A stretch of 64,000 nucleotides of DNA. Source: Fulvia fulva (lineage: Eukaryota > Ascomycota > Dothideomycetes > Mycosphaerellales > Mycosphaerellaceae). The stretch spans positions 1,426,001 to 1,490,000 of the forward strand of contig NC_063016.1 in assembly GCF_020509005.1 (NCBI RefSeq). Direction: 5' to 3'. A program made the translations under genes and the position numbers. The first letter of the stretch is position 1. Each line of letters begins with the position of its first letter. Positions 18,770 through 30,598 of the stretch are shown here, one piece after another. The notes under the pieces are model-generated. The model was not told the origin of the DNA. It was given only the letters and a program-made list of their open reading frames with translations, and made no database searches.

Positions 18770-21090
18770 GTAACTATCTATCGGCGAGAGTGTTAGGCTT
18801 GCCTTCTCCTTTACTATATCTATCTTAGCTAGGGCTTTACGGATATAATAGCCCTAGTCGAGCTTTAGTATACTATTACGCCTATCGCGGGTAGTTTTTA
18901 GTCCTAGTAGTTTCTCCGGTTCCCCGAGATCCTTAATCTTAAAGTATTACGTAAACTACTTCTTAAACTACTAGATATCGGCTAACCTTAGTACTATAAT
19001 AGGTATATCGTCTATATAGATAAGGAGTATAATATCTCTCTCGGTATAAGTAAGGAGACACGGGTCTACCTCGGACTAGTAGAATCCTATCTTAATTAAC
19101 GCGGTAATGTAGAGCTTATTCTAATCCCTAGCTACCTACTTTAGGCTATAGAGGCTTCGGAGTACCTTAAGGACTATATTTAGTAGGGTTTCGACTCCTA
19201 GTAGGGGCTTTATATAGATGTCCTCGGTAAGATAGCTTTAGGTAAACGCGTTATTAACGTCGACCTAGTATATCTCGAGATCTCGCTCGTAGACTACTAC
19301 TATAAAGACTCTTAGAGTGTTATAGCGTACCGTAGGTACGAATATCTCTTCGAAGTTAACGCTAAACTTCTATAAGAATCCTCTTACTATAAGTCTTGCC
19401 TTAAACTTTTCGATCGCCCCGCTAATAAGTCTCTTTACGTCGAAAACCTACTTAGAAGTAACTATATTCGCCCCTCTTAGAGTAATAGCTATTTTCTAGG
19501 TATTATTACTTAATAACGAGAGTAACTCGGTATTAATAGCGTCCTTCTATAAGTAGCCCTATTTAGGGTCCTCTACCGCCGCCTTAATATCTTCGGGATA
19601 GGCACTTCCTATTACTAGGCGATACCGGGTCCGGATACGGTAAAGGCGTATTCTTAGACTTCGTTAAATAGCTCCTCTACCGTAGCTATTAATATACGTT
19701 CGTCGGTATCGGTAAGTCTATTATTTACCTATAGTAGTCGGTAGGATAGGGCTATTATCGCTTTATAATACTTAGCCTTATAGTCGGGGTCCTAGTCGTA
19801 GTTCTTATTAGGATCTCTAGTCCTCTTCCTCCGTATAATTAGTTCCGGGATCTCCTCGATCTTCTTATAGTCCGTAATATTAGCTAGTCTACCGGGAAGT
19901 TAGATATAGAGCGGCCGTAAGACAGTTAGTCCTTTGTCCTTAGTAGTAGCGGGCTCGGTCTCTACGTAGGTAACGGGGGTTAGCCGAGTTAGTTCTTCTA
20001 TAGAGGACTCGACTACTTTAGTAGTAGAAAGTTAGGGTATTTCTATACCCTAACTTTCTATTATAGAAGGCTCGGTTGTTTTAGTAGTAGGTATTTTATA
20101 CCCTATCTTACTTACGTTACTACCGTATAGTTCGTCGAGTTTAGGTATTATACTAACTAAGGATTATAAGATTACTGTTAGGATATCTACTAGTCGCTAG
20201 GTCGCCGGTAGCCGCGAGACCGCCGGTAGTCTACCGACTAGCCTTCGTTCGGGTACCTTACTAGATTAGTTCGTAAAGGAGAGACCTAAATCTAGATCTC
20301 CCCCCTTCTCGTTTTCGAACTAATCTACCTAGCTATATTACCTAATAGCTCGTATATCTAGCTCCTAGAAAAACTATTACTTAGTCGATTAACCGTACCT
20401 AACGAAAATAGCTTCTTTACCCCGGTTTATTAACTAATCCTTTCGTAGCCCTTATAGATACGATTTCGGGTCTATATAAACGACTACCCTATAGCCCTAT
20501 ACTCTTAGGTAATCTACCGTTAGTACCTTCCTAGTAAACGCTTCTTCCGGCGATAGTTAGACGCCGTTAAGTAGCGGCCCGTTCGGTAGTAGGCTACGTA
20601 TAACTACCTATACCTCTAGTACTTTAGGCTAGAATTCTACCGGTATTCCTAATTCTTCGAGTATTACGCGGATCGTATTCTCTAATACTTAGACTAACCT
20701 TTCTACTACTCCGTTTTATAGAGAGTTATAGGGGTCCGTCGTGTTGTACTAGATACTAGAATCCCTCTCCTACTCTTTTAGGGTCATTAGTAGCTTAGGT
20801 ATACTATCGCTCCGTACCGCTCCTAGGCTATATTTATATACTTTCTCTATAGTTAGCCGCTATTATCGTAATACTTACGGTACGTTAGATCTCTTCTTTA
20901 GTAGGATCACCTACTTCTTTCTTAAAAAGTTGTCTACGATCTCTAGCTAGTATTTAAAACCTAGTCTAGATGTCGTACCTTCGAAGGGTCCGTAGATATC
21001 GATAGATACAAGCGTAAGTCTCTCGTTCTTTTGCTCTATAAATACGCCGTTAAACTTCCGTATATTCGCGATTAAGTATATCTTATAGTA
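18770..21090 (-). pseudogene. Copia A reverse transcriptase and integrase relic
   Basis: Continues copia A directly after gypsy G1. Minus-strand translation gives the RT active site YIDD at 19007-19018. Further right comes the integrase core, with the counterpart of GFKYQLEIVDNF near 20,960 and SIDIYGP near 21,000. Stops are TAG/TAA at former Gln/Trp. Near 20,160-20,330 lies the variable linker between integrase and RT. The piece ends at the LINE2 target duplication. Confidence 0.8.
21077..21090. repeat. Left target-site duplication of LINE2 (TATATCTTATAGTA)
   Basis: Exact 14-bp match to 26338-26351. The joined sequence matches the intact copia relative at about 54,005 (GTATACCTTATAGTTATAC). 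Confidence 0.8.
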
Positions 21091-21639
21091 AAGCTAATAT
21101 CCATCTCTATAGGCCTAAGCCCTTTAGTGCTCTCTATTAACCGATATACGTATCCGTCCTCTCGGGCTATATAGACAGACTCTAACTATCGTCGATTATT
21201 TAAATGCTATTAGAGCTAAACCGGAGGAGAGCGGAATATCGACGAGGACTATTTATTTAATAGCCCTTATTAAGACGAGTAATCTACTTAAGTAGTAGCG
21301 ACCCGCCTACGCTAGCGGCGGCGTAATCGTAGTATAAAGAACCCTAAAACTAAGGTCCCGTTCCCCTAAAGGTAGACCCTAGAGTTACGGAGTTACGGAG
21401 GACAACTACCTAATTAGGAAGCGCGACCCCGAATAGTAGCGAAGGATAGTAACTAACGAGAGCTATAGCCTTACGAACATTCTATACTAAGAGCTAAACC
21501 GGGGAATAAACTAAGAAAAAACCTAGGACATAAGCCAAGGCCTACTATATAGAAAGTAGAGGCTAACGACTAATAATATAGCGTAGATAACCCTATATAC
21601 GGAGGCGGAAAACTTACTAGGGGATAACGAATACCTATC

Positions 21640-22790
21640 CCGGATATATAAGAACACTATAGTATAGCTACTAGGAGCGCTAAAAGCGCTATTATACTAA
21701 ATCCCGAAGACAATCTAATAAGTAATATAGAAGGTAGCCTAGAGACTAACTATATAGGCAATAGTAGTAGTAGGTAAGAATTAACCCCCTCTAAAGGCAA
21801 GTAAGGCGGTACGCCTATAAATTACTAATCCGGTAGAGAAACAAGAAATCGTAGCCCTAATAAGCAAAGAGATTGTCGATAGAATCGGCTAAAAGGAGGT
21901 AGTTAGAGCGAGGGTAGAGGTAATAGGCGTAGTAAGACTCTTTACCGTATAAGAGTCTAATAGACGAAAGCTAGAGACCTATAAGGAGTGGACTACTAAA
22001 GTCGCGAAGTCGGTACGAGTCTCCTACTAATAGTATACCGTTATTACCTACGGGGTCCCTAGGACATTTAAGGTCGAAGACCTTCCCTACCTCTAAGTAT
22101 AGAACTAGAATACCTCCCTAGGAGTACGACTAACAAAGGCGGCATAGCTATATAAGATAGTAGACCGAGAGAAGACGTATTATCGCTTATTATCTAGGTA
22201 GAGATAGCGGAACAAGCTAACTAGATACTAGACAATAGGCTATTCTAGAACTACGAGAGAATAGACACGGAGATCTATTAGAGTAGCTATAGGGTACTAC
22301 AATACTTCTAGTACTAATAGTACGGTTATATTGCCCTAAAATACGGGGAGAAGACCCTAAGGTGTCCCTACTACGTAGGCCTATACTAGGGAAGGGAATG
22401 CCTAAAAAAGGAGAGTAGGTATATATACTACGGTAGAAGGCACCTAGCGTATTCAAACTAATACCTAGCTAGAATAGTAGTATAAGACCGAGCGAGACAA
22501 GTAAGGATCTCTATACTAGCTACGTACCTCTAACGATAGTAGGAGGGACCTACCGTATATAAGGGCTTCGAGCCGAGCAAAAGGAAGAGGGTAGAAGAGA
22601 CGAATAAGGGAACCTAACCGTAAACGTATCTACCTCCCGGTAGGCCTCGACACCTTAACCGGGCCGCTAACAAACTAGGCTAAATACGAACCTTTAGGGC
22701 GCCCTAGCGGCCCTCGGGCTAGCCGGATAGCGGGATATAGGCTTAGGAGATATAGTAGGTTAGTACGGAAATAGACCTTATAGATAACGA
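21640..22790 (+). pseudogene. LINE2 ORF1 relic (gag-like)
   Basis: Aligns with LINE1 ORF1: LLGALKAL matches LLGGLKAL, RKLETYKEWT matches KRLETQKEWT, and YTVITYGVPRTFKVE matches the later block. The first zinc knuckle region (22,290-22,340) reads YF.Y..YGYIALKY, where all four CCHC ligands have become Tyr. The start cannot be set because ATG is mutated. Non-functional. Confidence 0.75.
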
Positions 22791-25700
22791 ATAATACTAT
22801 ACGACGACATTACTATCGTATAGTATAATATAAATAAAAGTAGGGACAAGGTCTAGCGCCACTTTCTATAAGAGCTAGATCCGCTACGGTACTACGTTAT
22901 TACGGTATAGGAACTATAGATCAACCCCTACGTAGGACTCCTAGCTACTTATAATAACCGGAGATACTATACCGTAATCGCGGGCTAACGAGGCGTTATC
23001 CTAAGGATATATATATACGTAAGTAAGACTATAGACCTTGAGTCGTAGAAGGTTATACTACCGTAGTAGGGTAACCTAGGAGATATAATATCAATCTAGA
23101 TCGACACGATATAAGGCTCTATCTAGATCTATAACGTTTATAACCCGCTACCGCGGGGTCGGACGAGTAGGGAACTAGGAATCCTCGCCTACCTAGAGCG
23201 GACCCTAAGCTAAGACACGAAGTAAGTACTCCTCGGCGACTTTAACCTCTACTACCTATAGTAGGGACTCGAATTCACTCCCCCGTACGCGTTTCTAGGG
23301 AGAAAGCTACTAGATATAACCGTACGCTACGGAATAGCCTTAGTAATACTAAAGGCAATAGAGACGTAGAAGGCCCGTATAAGTATAAGTATAATCGACC
23401 TATACTTTCTATTACGAGAACTTGAAGAGAGACTAGTCTAATACCGACCGAACTACGCGCTAGAAGCCTACTTAGACTATATCCCTATTTAAACGACGCT
23501 AGGGGTAAAGGCGACAGAGGAGCTAGTAAGTAAACTACGCCGTAACTAGAAGAAGGTACGCTAGGACAATATAAGAGGCTTCCTAATAGCAAACCTACTA
23601 TAATATAGAGAACTCGAGACGATAGCTTAGCTAGATTAAGTAGCGGAATAAATTACCTCGGTTATATAGTAAGTAGCGGAACAATATACGCCGTTACTCC
23701 GGCCCTTAACGTAGTAGAAGGCCTTCTAGACCTCTAAATACTCTACAAAGGTAAAGGAGGCTAGAAGGGTAAGGCGACAGTAGACGAAGGAGCATACCTA
23801 AGAGACGTAGGAGTAATACTATCGCGCGACGTAAGAGAAGAAGGTATAGATAAGACGCGATAAGCTATAGGAATAGAGAGCGACAATCGGGCTCGTTATA
23901 GAAAACCCGGAACAGATATAGAGACTAGCTAAATAGGTACGACTACCTAAAGAGTAACAAACCCCTTACTTCCCTCTAATCGTAGACCGCGAAGGGATTG
24001 CCTAGGCTACGCCCCGGGGTAAGGCAAAAGTATTAGCCGACTATTTCTTTTCGACGTAAGTAGAGGTAGACCTTACGGATATCGACTCGAGTATATACCC
24101 GGAACCCCTAGATATAGATTAGGCGGTTAGCTCTAATATAGTAATAGGAGTTATAAGTAAGCTAAAAGGACGAAAAGCCCTAGGCCTAGATAGGATACTA
24201 AATATACTACTAAAAGAGTATAGAGAAGAGATCGCGCCGAGCCTTACTAACCTATTCACCGCGTACCTACGGCTAGGGTACTACCCGAAGCCGTATAGAG
24301 AGTCTATAATAGTAGTGCTACGTAAGCTATAGAAGGAGGACTGTACTTAGCCTAAATCGTATAGACTAATTGTACTTCTAAATACGATAGGGAAGGTCCT
24401 AGAAAAGATAGTAGCCTAGAGACTTACGTAGCTAGCCGAGGACAACTACGTACTCCTAGTAATATAGATAGGGGGAAGAAGCTAGCGATCGTCACTAATA
24501 GTAATAGAGCTAATTACGGAGCAAATTCAGACCCTCTAGCACTACGGTAGGAACCGAGTAGCGTCCTTACTATCCCTCGACATCGTAGGAGCCTTCGATA
24601 ACGTCTTATACTAAAGGCTAATATATATCCTATAGCAGAAAGGCATCCCCTAGTAGGTAACGTCGTTCGTCTACTCCTTTCTCTAGGAACGGACGACATA
24701 CCTAGTCCTAGGAAGGTATACGTCCGACCCGGTAAAGGCAGAGACTAGAATACCTTAGGGATCTACTCTCTCCCTAATCCTATTTCTAATATTTATGTCT
24801 GATCTAATCCCCCTACTTACCTCTCCGTAAACCTTAGTATTAGGATTCGTAGACGATATAAACATTCTAGCCTAGTTAGACTCGATAGAAGAGAACTGTC
24901 GCCTCCTTAAAGATAGGTATAAGAAATGCGAGGAGTAGGTAAAGAAGTATAGTACCCGGTTCGCCCCTAAAAAGTACTAACTTATATACTTTAGTAAAGC
25001 GAGAACATACTATAATATAAAGGCGGCGGTAAGAATCTAAGGCTACGAGACTAAGCTATTAGCGGAGCTACGAGTACTAGGGATCTAGCTCGACCCGAAG
25101 CTAAGCTAGAATGTATAGATTAAGAAAGCCTAGAGTCGAGCGTAAGTTAACAAAGCCTCGATAAAGAGGCTTACGGCGTCTATATAGGGAGCAATATTCG
25201 ACAAGGCAAGAGTAATATATAAGGCGATCGTTAGACTAGCTATGTTATACGGGGTATAGATTTAGGAAACAGGAGGCGTAGGCAAACCGATCCCGAAACG
25301 GATAGAGCAACCCCTAAATAGGATATAGGTAGGTAACCTACGTAGGATACTAGGCGTATATAAGACAACGTTAATAAGTACGGTAGAAATAGAGACAGGA
25401 ACACTATTAATCGGCTAATATATCCGGGGAATAAGAATTTAATACGCGGCAAAGACGATAGATTACCTAGTATAAACTACGATCTAGGAGGCAAAGAATA
25501 AGATAGAAAGCCGCTACCGGAGAGGGGCCGGACATAGGACAAGCTAAAAAGAGATGACCTTACTACCTTTACGGCCGTATAGACAAGCACCGAATAGCTA
25601 GTACGAAAAGAGGAGGAGCGTAGGACTCGCTAGGCTAGCGGGAGTAAGGCTAAGACCTAAAGCCTAGCGGAGTAGATAGTAAGCTACCTATAGGAATAGG

Positions 25701-26131
25701 ACTATAAAAGGAAGCCCCCTAAAACAATAGGCCCGATAGTACTCCGAGCCTTCTAGAGACATAATTACTAGCTATATAGGGACCTAACAAGGGCCGAAGT
25801 AAGCATAGCGATCCAAATTAGGTCCGAATATATTAGATTAAGGGCCTACCTATTTAGGAGACGCGTACTAGACATCTATAGCCTAGCCTACTAGTATAGC
25901 TACCTATCGTAAAACCTAGAATATATACTACTACGATGCCCGTAGTAGGCGAGAGGTAGGGAAAATTAGAGGCACTAAGCGGGAAGGAGAGACTACAAGT
26001 CAATTATTAGGGATAAAAGTAATATTCGCCGAATCTCTCGGTAGATACTATAGTAGGGATATCTCTAGTAGTTTAGCCTCGCTAGCGAGACGGAGGAGTA
26101 GATAGATAAGAGGCGGAAGCTAGGGGGTTTA
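22791..26131 (+). pseudogene. LINE2 ORF2 relic: endonuclease and reverse transcriptase
   Basis: Endonuclease: YNINKSRDKV near 22,830, V.EL.INPY near 22,915 (QEPW in LINE1) and LLGDFNLYY near 23,230. RT: LRK near 24,320, RLIVLLNTIGK near 24,370 and FVDD at 24846-24857 followed by INILA. The C-terminal Cys motif is lost by Cys-to-Tyr or stop changes. Many TAG/TAA, all at Gln/Trp positions of LINE1. Start and end are approximate. Confidence 0.8.
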
Positions 26132-26351
26132 TAGATAGGGTAGTTATTAGGGCAGGCCTATAACACTAGCGTACCCCTAATAAGGGAAATCTAAGACGAC
26201 AACTAGGGAGAAAAGATAGGCGGGAAGGAGGAGGGGTTTTTACTAATACGGTTTCCCCTCTATATATACGAAAATAAGATAGTATAGCTATATAGGCCAA
26301 AGGGCACTATAATAGCTTAATAAAATATCTATCTATCTATATCTTATAGTA

Positions 26352-26659
26352 GTACTCTTCCGGGATAGGAATCGGGTCCTTCTTATCGCTTACCCTATAG
26401 ATATTCCGGAGTAATCCTTTTCCTAGGTATACGAATCTCCTATACTAAAGCTCCTACTAATCTTCGGTAGTTACCGCGGCTAGAGCTTCCTTATCGGGAA
26501 TATTACCCGCGGGTAATATCTCTAGAGATATATTACCTACCTAGCTTAGTCATCTCGACCGATAAGTACTATTTAGGGAGTCGGATATCGAAGATACTAC
26601 CGGTACTCCCCCCGTAATACTATTCGTATAATAGGCTTTCCGCTCTTAGACTTAAGTAT
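26352..26659 (-). pseudogene. Copia A GAG-pre-integrase relic
   Basis: Continues copia A after LINE2. The minus strand reads YRRFVYLGKGLLRN, the WHRRFGHLG motif of the pre-integrase zinc-binding domain with His changed to Tyr. Matches 54,015-54,275 of the complete relative. Ends at the copia B target duplication AGTAT (26655-26659). Confidence 0.75.
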
Positions 26660-26893
26660 TATTAAATAGGTACGAGTTACGTAGTAGTAGAAGACGGCGG
26701 ATTATACGAAAGACAAAGAAGGACCTAATAGGATAGCGTGTATCTATATATAGTATCGCTAGTATTAGTATAGGTAGATACTAGGTATCCGGATATTTGC
26801 TAGCCTATAGGCTAGTAAACCCTAGTTACGTAATCTAGTTATATAACACACCTATACCTATATACTTGACCTACGGCCTATATGTTCTTAACA
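26660..26893 (-). repeat. Copia B 3' LTR (234 bp)
   Basis: Starts TATTAAATAGG (from TGTTAAATAGG) and ends GTTCTTAACA. Bases from about 26,733 onward repeat at 41022-41182. The PPT-proximal sequence CTCCTACTTAGG is shared with the other copia families. Confidence 0.85.
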
Positions 26894-27104
26894 CTCCTAC
26901 TTAGGCTATATAGTCTCCTACAATCCCTTTACGTAAGCTAGAGCTACCTTATAAAGTTTTAGAACTACTAGCTATTAAGGGGCTTTATTAACCTATTAGT
27001 AGCTATGTCCTTTATATAGTAGTAGTCTACTACAATCTTCTTCTACTACTAGAGATGTCTAATATAGTTATATATAATATTAATATACTTTGACCTTTTA
27101 TATA
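26894..27104 (-). pseudogene. Copia B extreme 3' pol relic
   Basis: 211 bp between the 3' LTR and LINE3. It matches the stretch beyond the RNase H core at 50,942-51,150 of the complete copia A relative (TAATATAGTTATA, then CATTAATATACTT). It holds the left copy of the LINE3 target duplication. No independent gene. Confidence 0.7.
27091..27104. repeat. Target-site duplication of LINE3 (TGACCTTTTATATA), left copy
   Basis: Exact 14-bp match to 32065-32078. The flanks then continue the copia B sequence. Confidence 0.85.
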
Positions 27105-27274
27105 GATAGATTTGTCATTCCCCTGTTCTAGGACCCTATCCGGCCTATGCAGGTATATATCTATTGTTATGTACAAAGGGAAACCCGAATAGGTGAAAAC
27201 CCTTCCCGCCCCCGACTACTCCTTGTCTAGATTAGCTTTCCCTCTGAACGTACGTAGTCCATGTCACTACCCCG

Positions 27275-30200
27275 TTAGCCCCCGCTCCTAGCCGGTCTCG
27301 TCGCGCTGCGTCGTGTCCTCTCTTCCTGCACTGCTCCTACTAGGCGGTACTGTTCTAGCCAGCCCTTCTCTAGTATCCAGTTCGTAATGCGCCGTAGGTC
27401 TTCAGCGTTGTTAAAAAGTGCCCCAATCGTCCGGTTCCTCGCCTTTGCCATCCACTCCCCCCTTCCTAGCGACCACCTCGGACAGACGAGGAGTGCGTGC
27501 CGTACGTTCTGGGAGCGATAGCCGCAGGGGCAGCTAGTATTCGTGTATCCTGGAACCTTCCTCCATGATAGGTACCCCTGGAGGCCGATGTGTTCGCTTC
27601 GCAGTTGGGTTGCTATGCTACTCTGTGCCCTCGTAAGGCGGTAGTGGATGAGCTTCGGGGGGTGCTTGACCGCGGATTTTGTAGCTGACCATTCCTTAGG
27701 TTGTCCCGCTGGCTGAGGGCGTCCACTATGCCCTACAACCTGGTTGTTCCACCTCTCTTTCCATAGTTGCTCTACAAACGATTTCTCACCTTCCCATTGT
27801 GTTGCTAGCTGTTCGTCCCTTGCCCGGTAGTTCGGCTCGTTTCCGGGTCGAATGCCCTTGTGCGCTGGTACTGATTCGCGGGCCCTTGCGACTGCACTGG
27901 CGATGACCTTCTGTACTGGGTACTGTGCCGACTTGCCTAAGTAGGAGGTCCGTAGTCCCTGGATGTATAGGTCGATCGGCGGTATAGCGGTCTCGTGCTC
28001 AAGCATCCTCGTTGGTGTCGACTTATATGCCCCGGTGACCTTCCTTAGGCATTGGTTTTGGATCTTCGCTAGCGGCGCGACGAGTCCCTTCGATGGGCAG
28101 GCCCTCTCGCCTAAGGACCACACTTGGCTGCCATAGGTAAGGACTGGCCGTACAATAGCCGTATATAGAAGTCGTGACTGCCGGAAGTCCGCCCCCCATG
28201 TGGACGCAGTGAGCCTCTGGCATGATGCCATATTCTGTTCAGCTTTCCGTAATATTGCCTGTACGTGCTTCCTCCACCGTAGCGCCGGGTCCACCCATAG
28301 TCCGAGGATCCTGAGCTGATTTGCCGGGTTAGTCGTGTGCCCCTGTATCTGGATAGAAGCTTGCATATTGTGGAACCGTGGCCGGCGCGTAAAGTGTATC
28401 AGATTGTACTTTTCTGGGGCAAACCGAGCCCCGTGCCTCCTAGCCCAGTCCTCGCAGATCTTGTGCTTCTCTTCTAGTAGCCTACAGTTCTCCTCAGTCG
28501 AGGAAGACCACGCTAGGATGTTTGTGTCGTCTACGAAGCCGCTCGCAGCGGTGTTCTGGGATTCTAGGGCTGGGAGCAGCGTCGCCATAAAGAAGAGGAA
28601 CAGAATAGGTGCTAGCGTTGAGCCTTGCGGGATTCCAGTGTGGACTGCTTGAAATGGGCTTCTGTACTGGCCGACCAGGATCGACGTACTGCGGTTTTGG
28701 AGGTAGGACCGTACGAAGTTGACAAGCCACTCAGGGAGTCCTTTCGACCTTAGGATGTAGAGAAGCCGCGGGTGTGACACGTAGTCGAAGGCTCCCGATA
28801 TGTCTAGGCTAAGTAAGGAAGCCACCTTGTCCCTATTCTTATACCAGATGGCCTTTACCTGAGAGGTGATAAGTTCCATCGCGGATAGCGTCGATCGCTG
28901 TGGGCGCACACCCATCTGGGTGTCCGGGAGTAGGGAGTGTTCCTCTGCCGCCTCGGAGAGTCTCGTTGCAACCAGCTTCTCAAGCGCCTTCCCAAGAGTG
29001 TTAAGGAGCGCAATTGGGCGGTACGACTTCACCTGCGTATAGTCTTCCTTCTGCGGCTTGCGTAGGACCACTGTCGTCGATTGTTTAAAAGCTATCGGGT
29101 GGTATCCGGTCTGTAGGCAGGCGTTGAAGATCGCTGCAACTGCTGGGGCTAGTTGATCTCTACACTTCTTTAGTAGCTCGTTTGGGATCCCATCCGGCCC
29201 CGGGGCTTTCTTCGCCGGCAACTTCCTCAGCACAGCGGTAACTTCTCCCTCGGACACCTCCTGTTGGACCGCGATGCTAGGGGCTAGGGGAGTAGAGCTG
29301 TTTATGTCGCTTAGATCAGCCTCGACTGGGGGTGGGAAGAACTTGCTAGCCAGTAGACGCGCCTTGGCCTCGGGGTCGCTAACCGGGCCACTAGGCGATT
29401 GTAGCGCTGGGATAGAGAAGGAGGGGCCCTGTGTAGGGTCCTGTCGGGCCCATCTCGCTAGCTTCCACATCCTCTCTGGCTTGCCGGCGATTTCTTCCAC
29501 TGTGGCCCTCCAGCCGACTGCTTTCTCCCTCCGTATTATGGCTTTCTTCTGTTGGCATGCCTCCCTGTATACGTTCCAGGCCTCCTCGCTATGGCTGCTC
29601 GTCCACACCCGGCGGGCTCTCCTTGCTTCTCTTACTACCGCAGTGCACTCCGGCGTCCAGTATGGTTTGGACCATGTCGTTGGTTGGGCAAGCGGAACGT
29701 GAAGTGAGGTCGCTTTTCTTATTTCGTCTGTCAACCCCTGGACTGCTTCGTCTATCTCGTCTTTACTGTTGTATTGCTGCTGCGCGATCTGGACTAGCCT
29801 CTTGGAGTCATCGAGGTACGCCTGGATGTTGGCCCAGTGGGCCTTTCCCCAGTTTGGCTTAGGGGTTCTCGCTGGTGTGCGTTGTATCTGTGTCGCAATA
29901 GAGGTCCTGACTGGCATGTGGTCTGACGACGCCTCGAGTTCATGTTCGATCCCACAGTAGGTTACCGTGTGGTAGTGGCTATCTGAGATCCAGGAGAGGT
30001 CGATCGTGCCTTGGAGTCCCCCTCTCTTCCAGGTGCCCAGGTCCTTCGGGGTATTGAGGGCAATTGCGTTGCTCGCCATCAAGTCGAGTACTTCGTCGGC
30101 TATAGGGTGCGGCTGCATAAGGCTTTCCCAGGAAGGGTGGTGTATGTTGAAGTCTCCTACTACGATGTGGCACCCTTGTCTCTTGAGCGCACTGTCTAGG

Positions 30201-30598
30201 TGTCTGCAGACCCCTAGGTCGCGGCTAGACCTCGAGGCTGGCGGTTGCATGTATAGGTTGTGTATCCAGGTGCTACCCACGTGGAGGGAGGTAATATCGC
30301 CCCCGCCTTCTTCGTCTGCGTAGTACACTACCTCCCAGTCGGATTCTAGTATGTCCTTGCTGACATAGAAGCACGTGCGGGGTCTGCCGTCGCCTCGTAG
30401 GCATGTCGTGTAGCCTGGTGACTTGCAGGTCGTTGGTCTCTTATGGTGCGGGTTAATCCATGGCTCCTGGATTGCAAGGACGTGGTGGACGCGCGGGTCC
30501 GCCTCGTGTAGGAAATGGTTCTGGACTATATCCTTGCTATGGTTGACGTTATACTGGATGATGCTAAGCGTGTCGAGGCTAGTCATCGGCATCGACAA
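27275..30598 (-). CDS. LINE3 ORF2: endonuclease and reverse transcriptase, intact (1,107 aa)
   Basis: Uninterrupted 1,107-residue frame. It nicks target DNA and reverse-transcribes the element RNA at the nick (family knowledge). AP-type endonuclease over about 1-240: QYNVN at 15-19, QEPWINP, VVGDFNIHHPSW and SSDHMP. Reverse transcriptase: KAPGPDGIPNELL, VVLRKPQKEDY, RPIALLNTLGKALEKL and FVDD at 688-691. A thumb and a C-terminal CPCGYRS..H..C motif follow. I see no RNase H. The ATG lies 20 nt inside the end of ORF1, which implies reinitiation or a coupled mechanism. No stop or frameshift is visible, so this is the best candidate in the window for a functional LINE enzyme. Confidence 0.92.
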   Translation of the reverse strand: MSMPMTSLDTLSIIQYNVNHSKDIVQNHFLHEADPRVHHVLAIQEPWINPHHKRPTTCKSPGYTTCLRGDGRPRTCFYVSKDILESDWEVVYYADEEGGGDITSLHVGSTWIHNLYMQPPASRSSRDLGVCRHLDSALKRQGCHIVVGDFNIHHPSWESLMQPHPIADEVLDLMASNAIALNTPKDLGTWKRGGLQGTIDLSWISDSHYHTVTYCGIEHELEASSDHMPVRTSIATQIQRTPARTPKPNWGKAHWANIQAYLDDSKRLVQIAQQQYNSKDEIDEAVQGLTDEIRKATSLHVPLAQPTTWSKPYWTPECTAVVREARRARRVWTSSHSEEAWNVYREACQQKKAIIRREKAVGWRATVEEIAGKPERMWKLARWARQDPTQGPSFSIPALQSPSGPVSDPEAKARLLASKFFPPPVEADLSDINSSTPLAPSIAVQQEVSEGEVTAVLRKLPAKKAPGPDGIPNELLKKCRDQLAPAVAAIFNACLQTGYHPIAFKQSTTVVLRKPQKEDYTQVKSYRPIALLNTLGKALEKLVATRLSEAAEEHSLLPDTQMGVRPQRSTLSAMELITSQVKAIWYKNRDKVASLLSLDISGAFDYVSHPRLLYILRSKGLPEWLVNFVRSYLQNRSTSILVGQYRSPFQAVHTGIPQGSTLAPILFLFFMATLLPALESQNTAASGFVDDTNILAWSSSTEENCRLLEEKHKICEDWARRHGARFAPEKYNLIHFTRRPRFHNMQASIQIQGHTTNPANQLRILGLWVDPALRWRKHVQAILRKAEQNMASCQRLTASTWGADFRQSRLLYTAIVRPVLTYGSQVWSLGERACPSKGLVAPLAKIQNQCLRKVTGAYKSTPTRMLEHETAIPPIDLYIQGLRTSYLGKSAQYPVQKVIASAVARARESVPAHKGIRPGNEPNYRARDEQLATQWEGEKSFVEQLWKERWNNQVVGHSGRPQPAGQPKEWSATKSAVKHPPKLIHYRLTRAQSSIATQLRSEHIGLQGYLSWRKVPGYTNTSCPCGYRSQNVRHALLVCPRWSLGRGEWMAKARNRTIGALFNNAEDLRRITNWILEKGWLEQYRLVGAVQEERTRRSATRPARSGG

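Larger units (their letters stand above)
21091..26337 (+). mobile_element. LINE2: full-length RIP-degraded Tad-like LINE
   Basis: 5.25 kb with an ATCT-repeat tail, inserted in copia A and flanked by 14-bp duplications. Both frames align with LINE1 at protein level with TAG/TAA at former Gln/Trp. It has a longer 5' leader (about 550 bp) than LINE1. Its first 87 bp recur in inverted orientation at 63,683-63,769. The right duplication is 26338-26351. Confidence 0.88.
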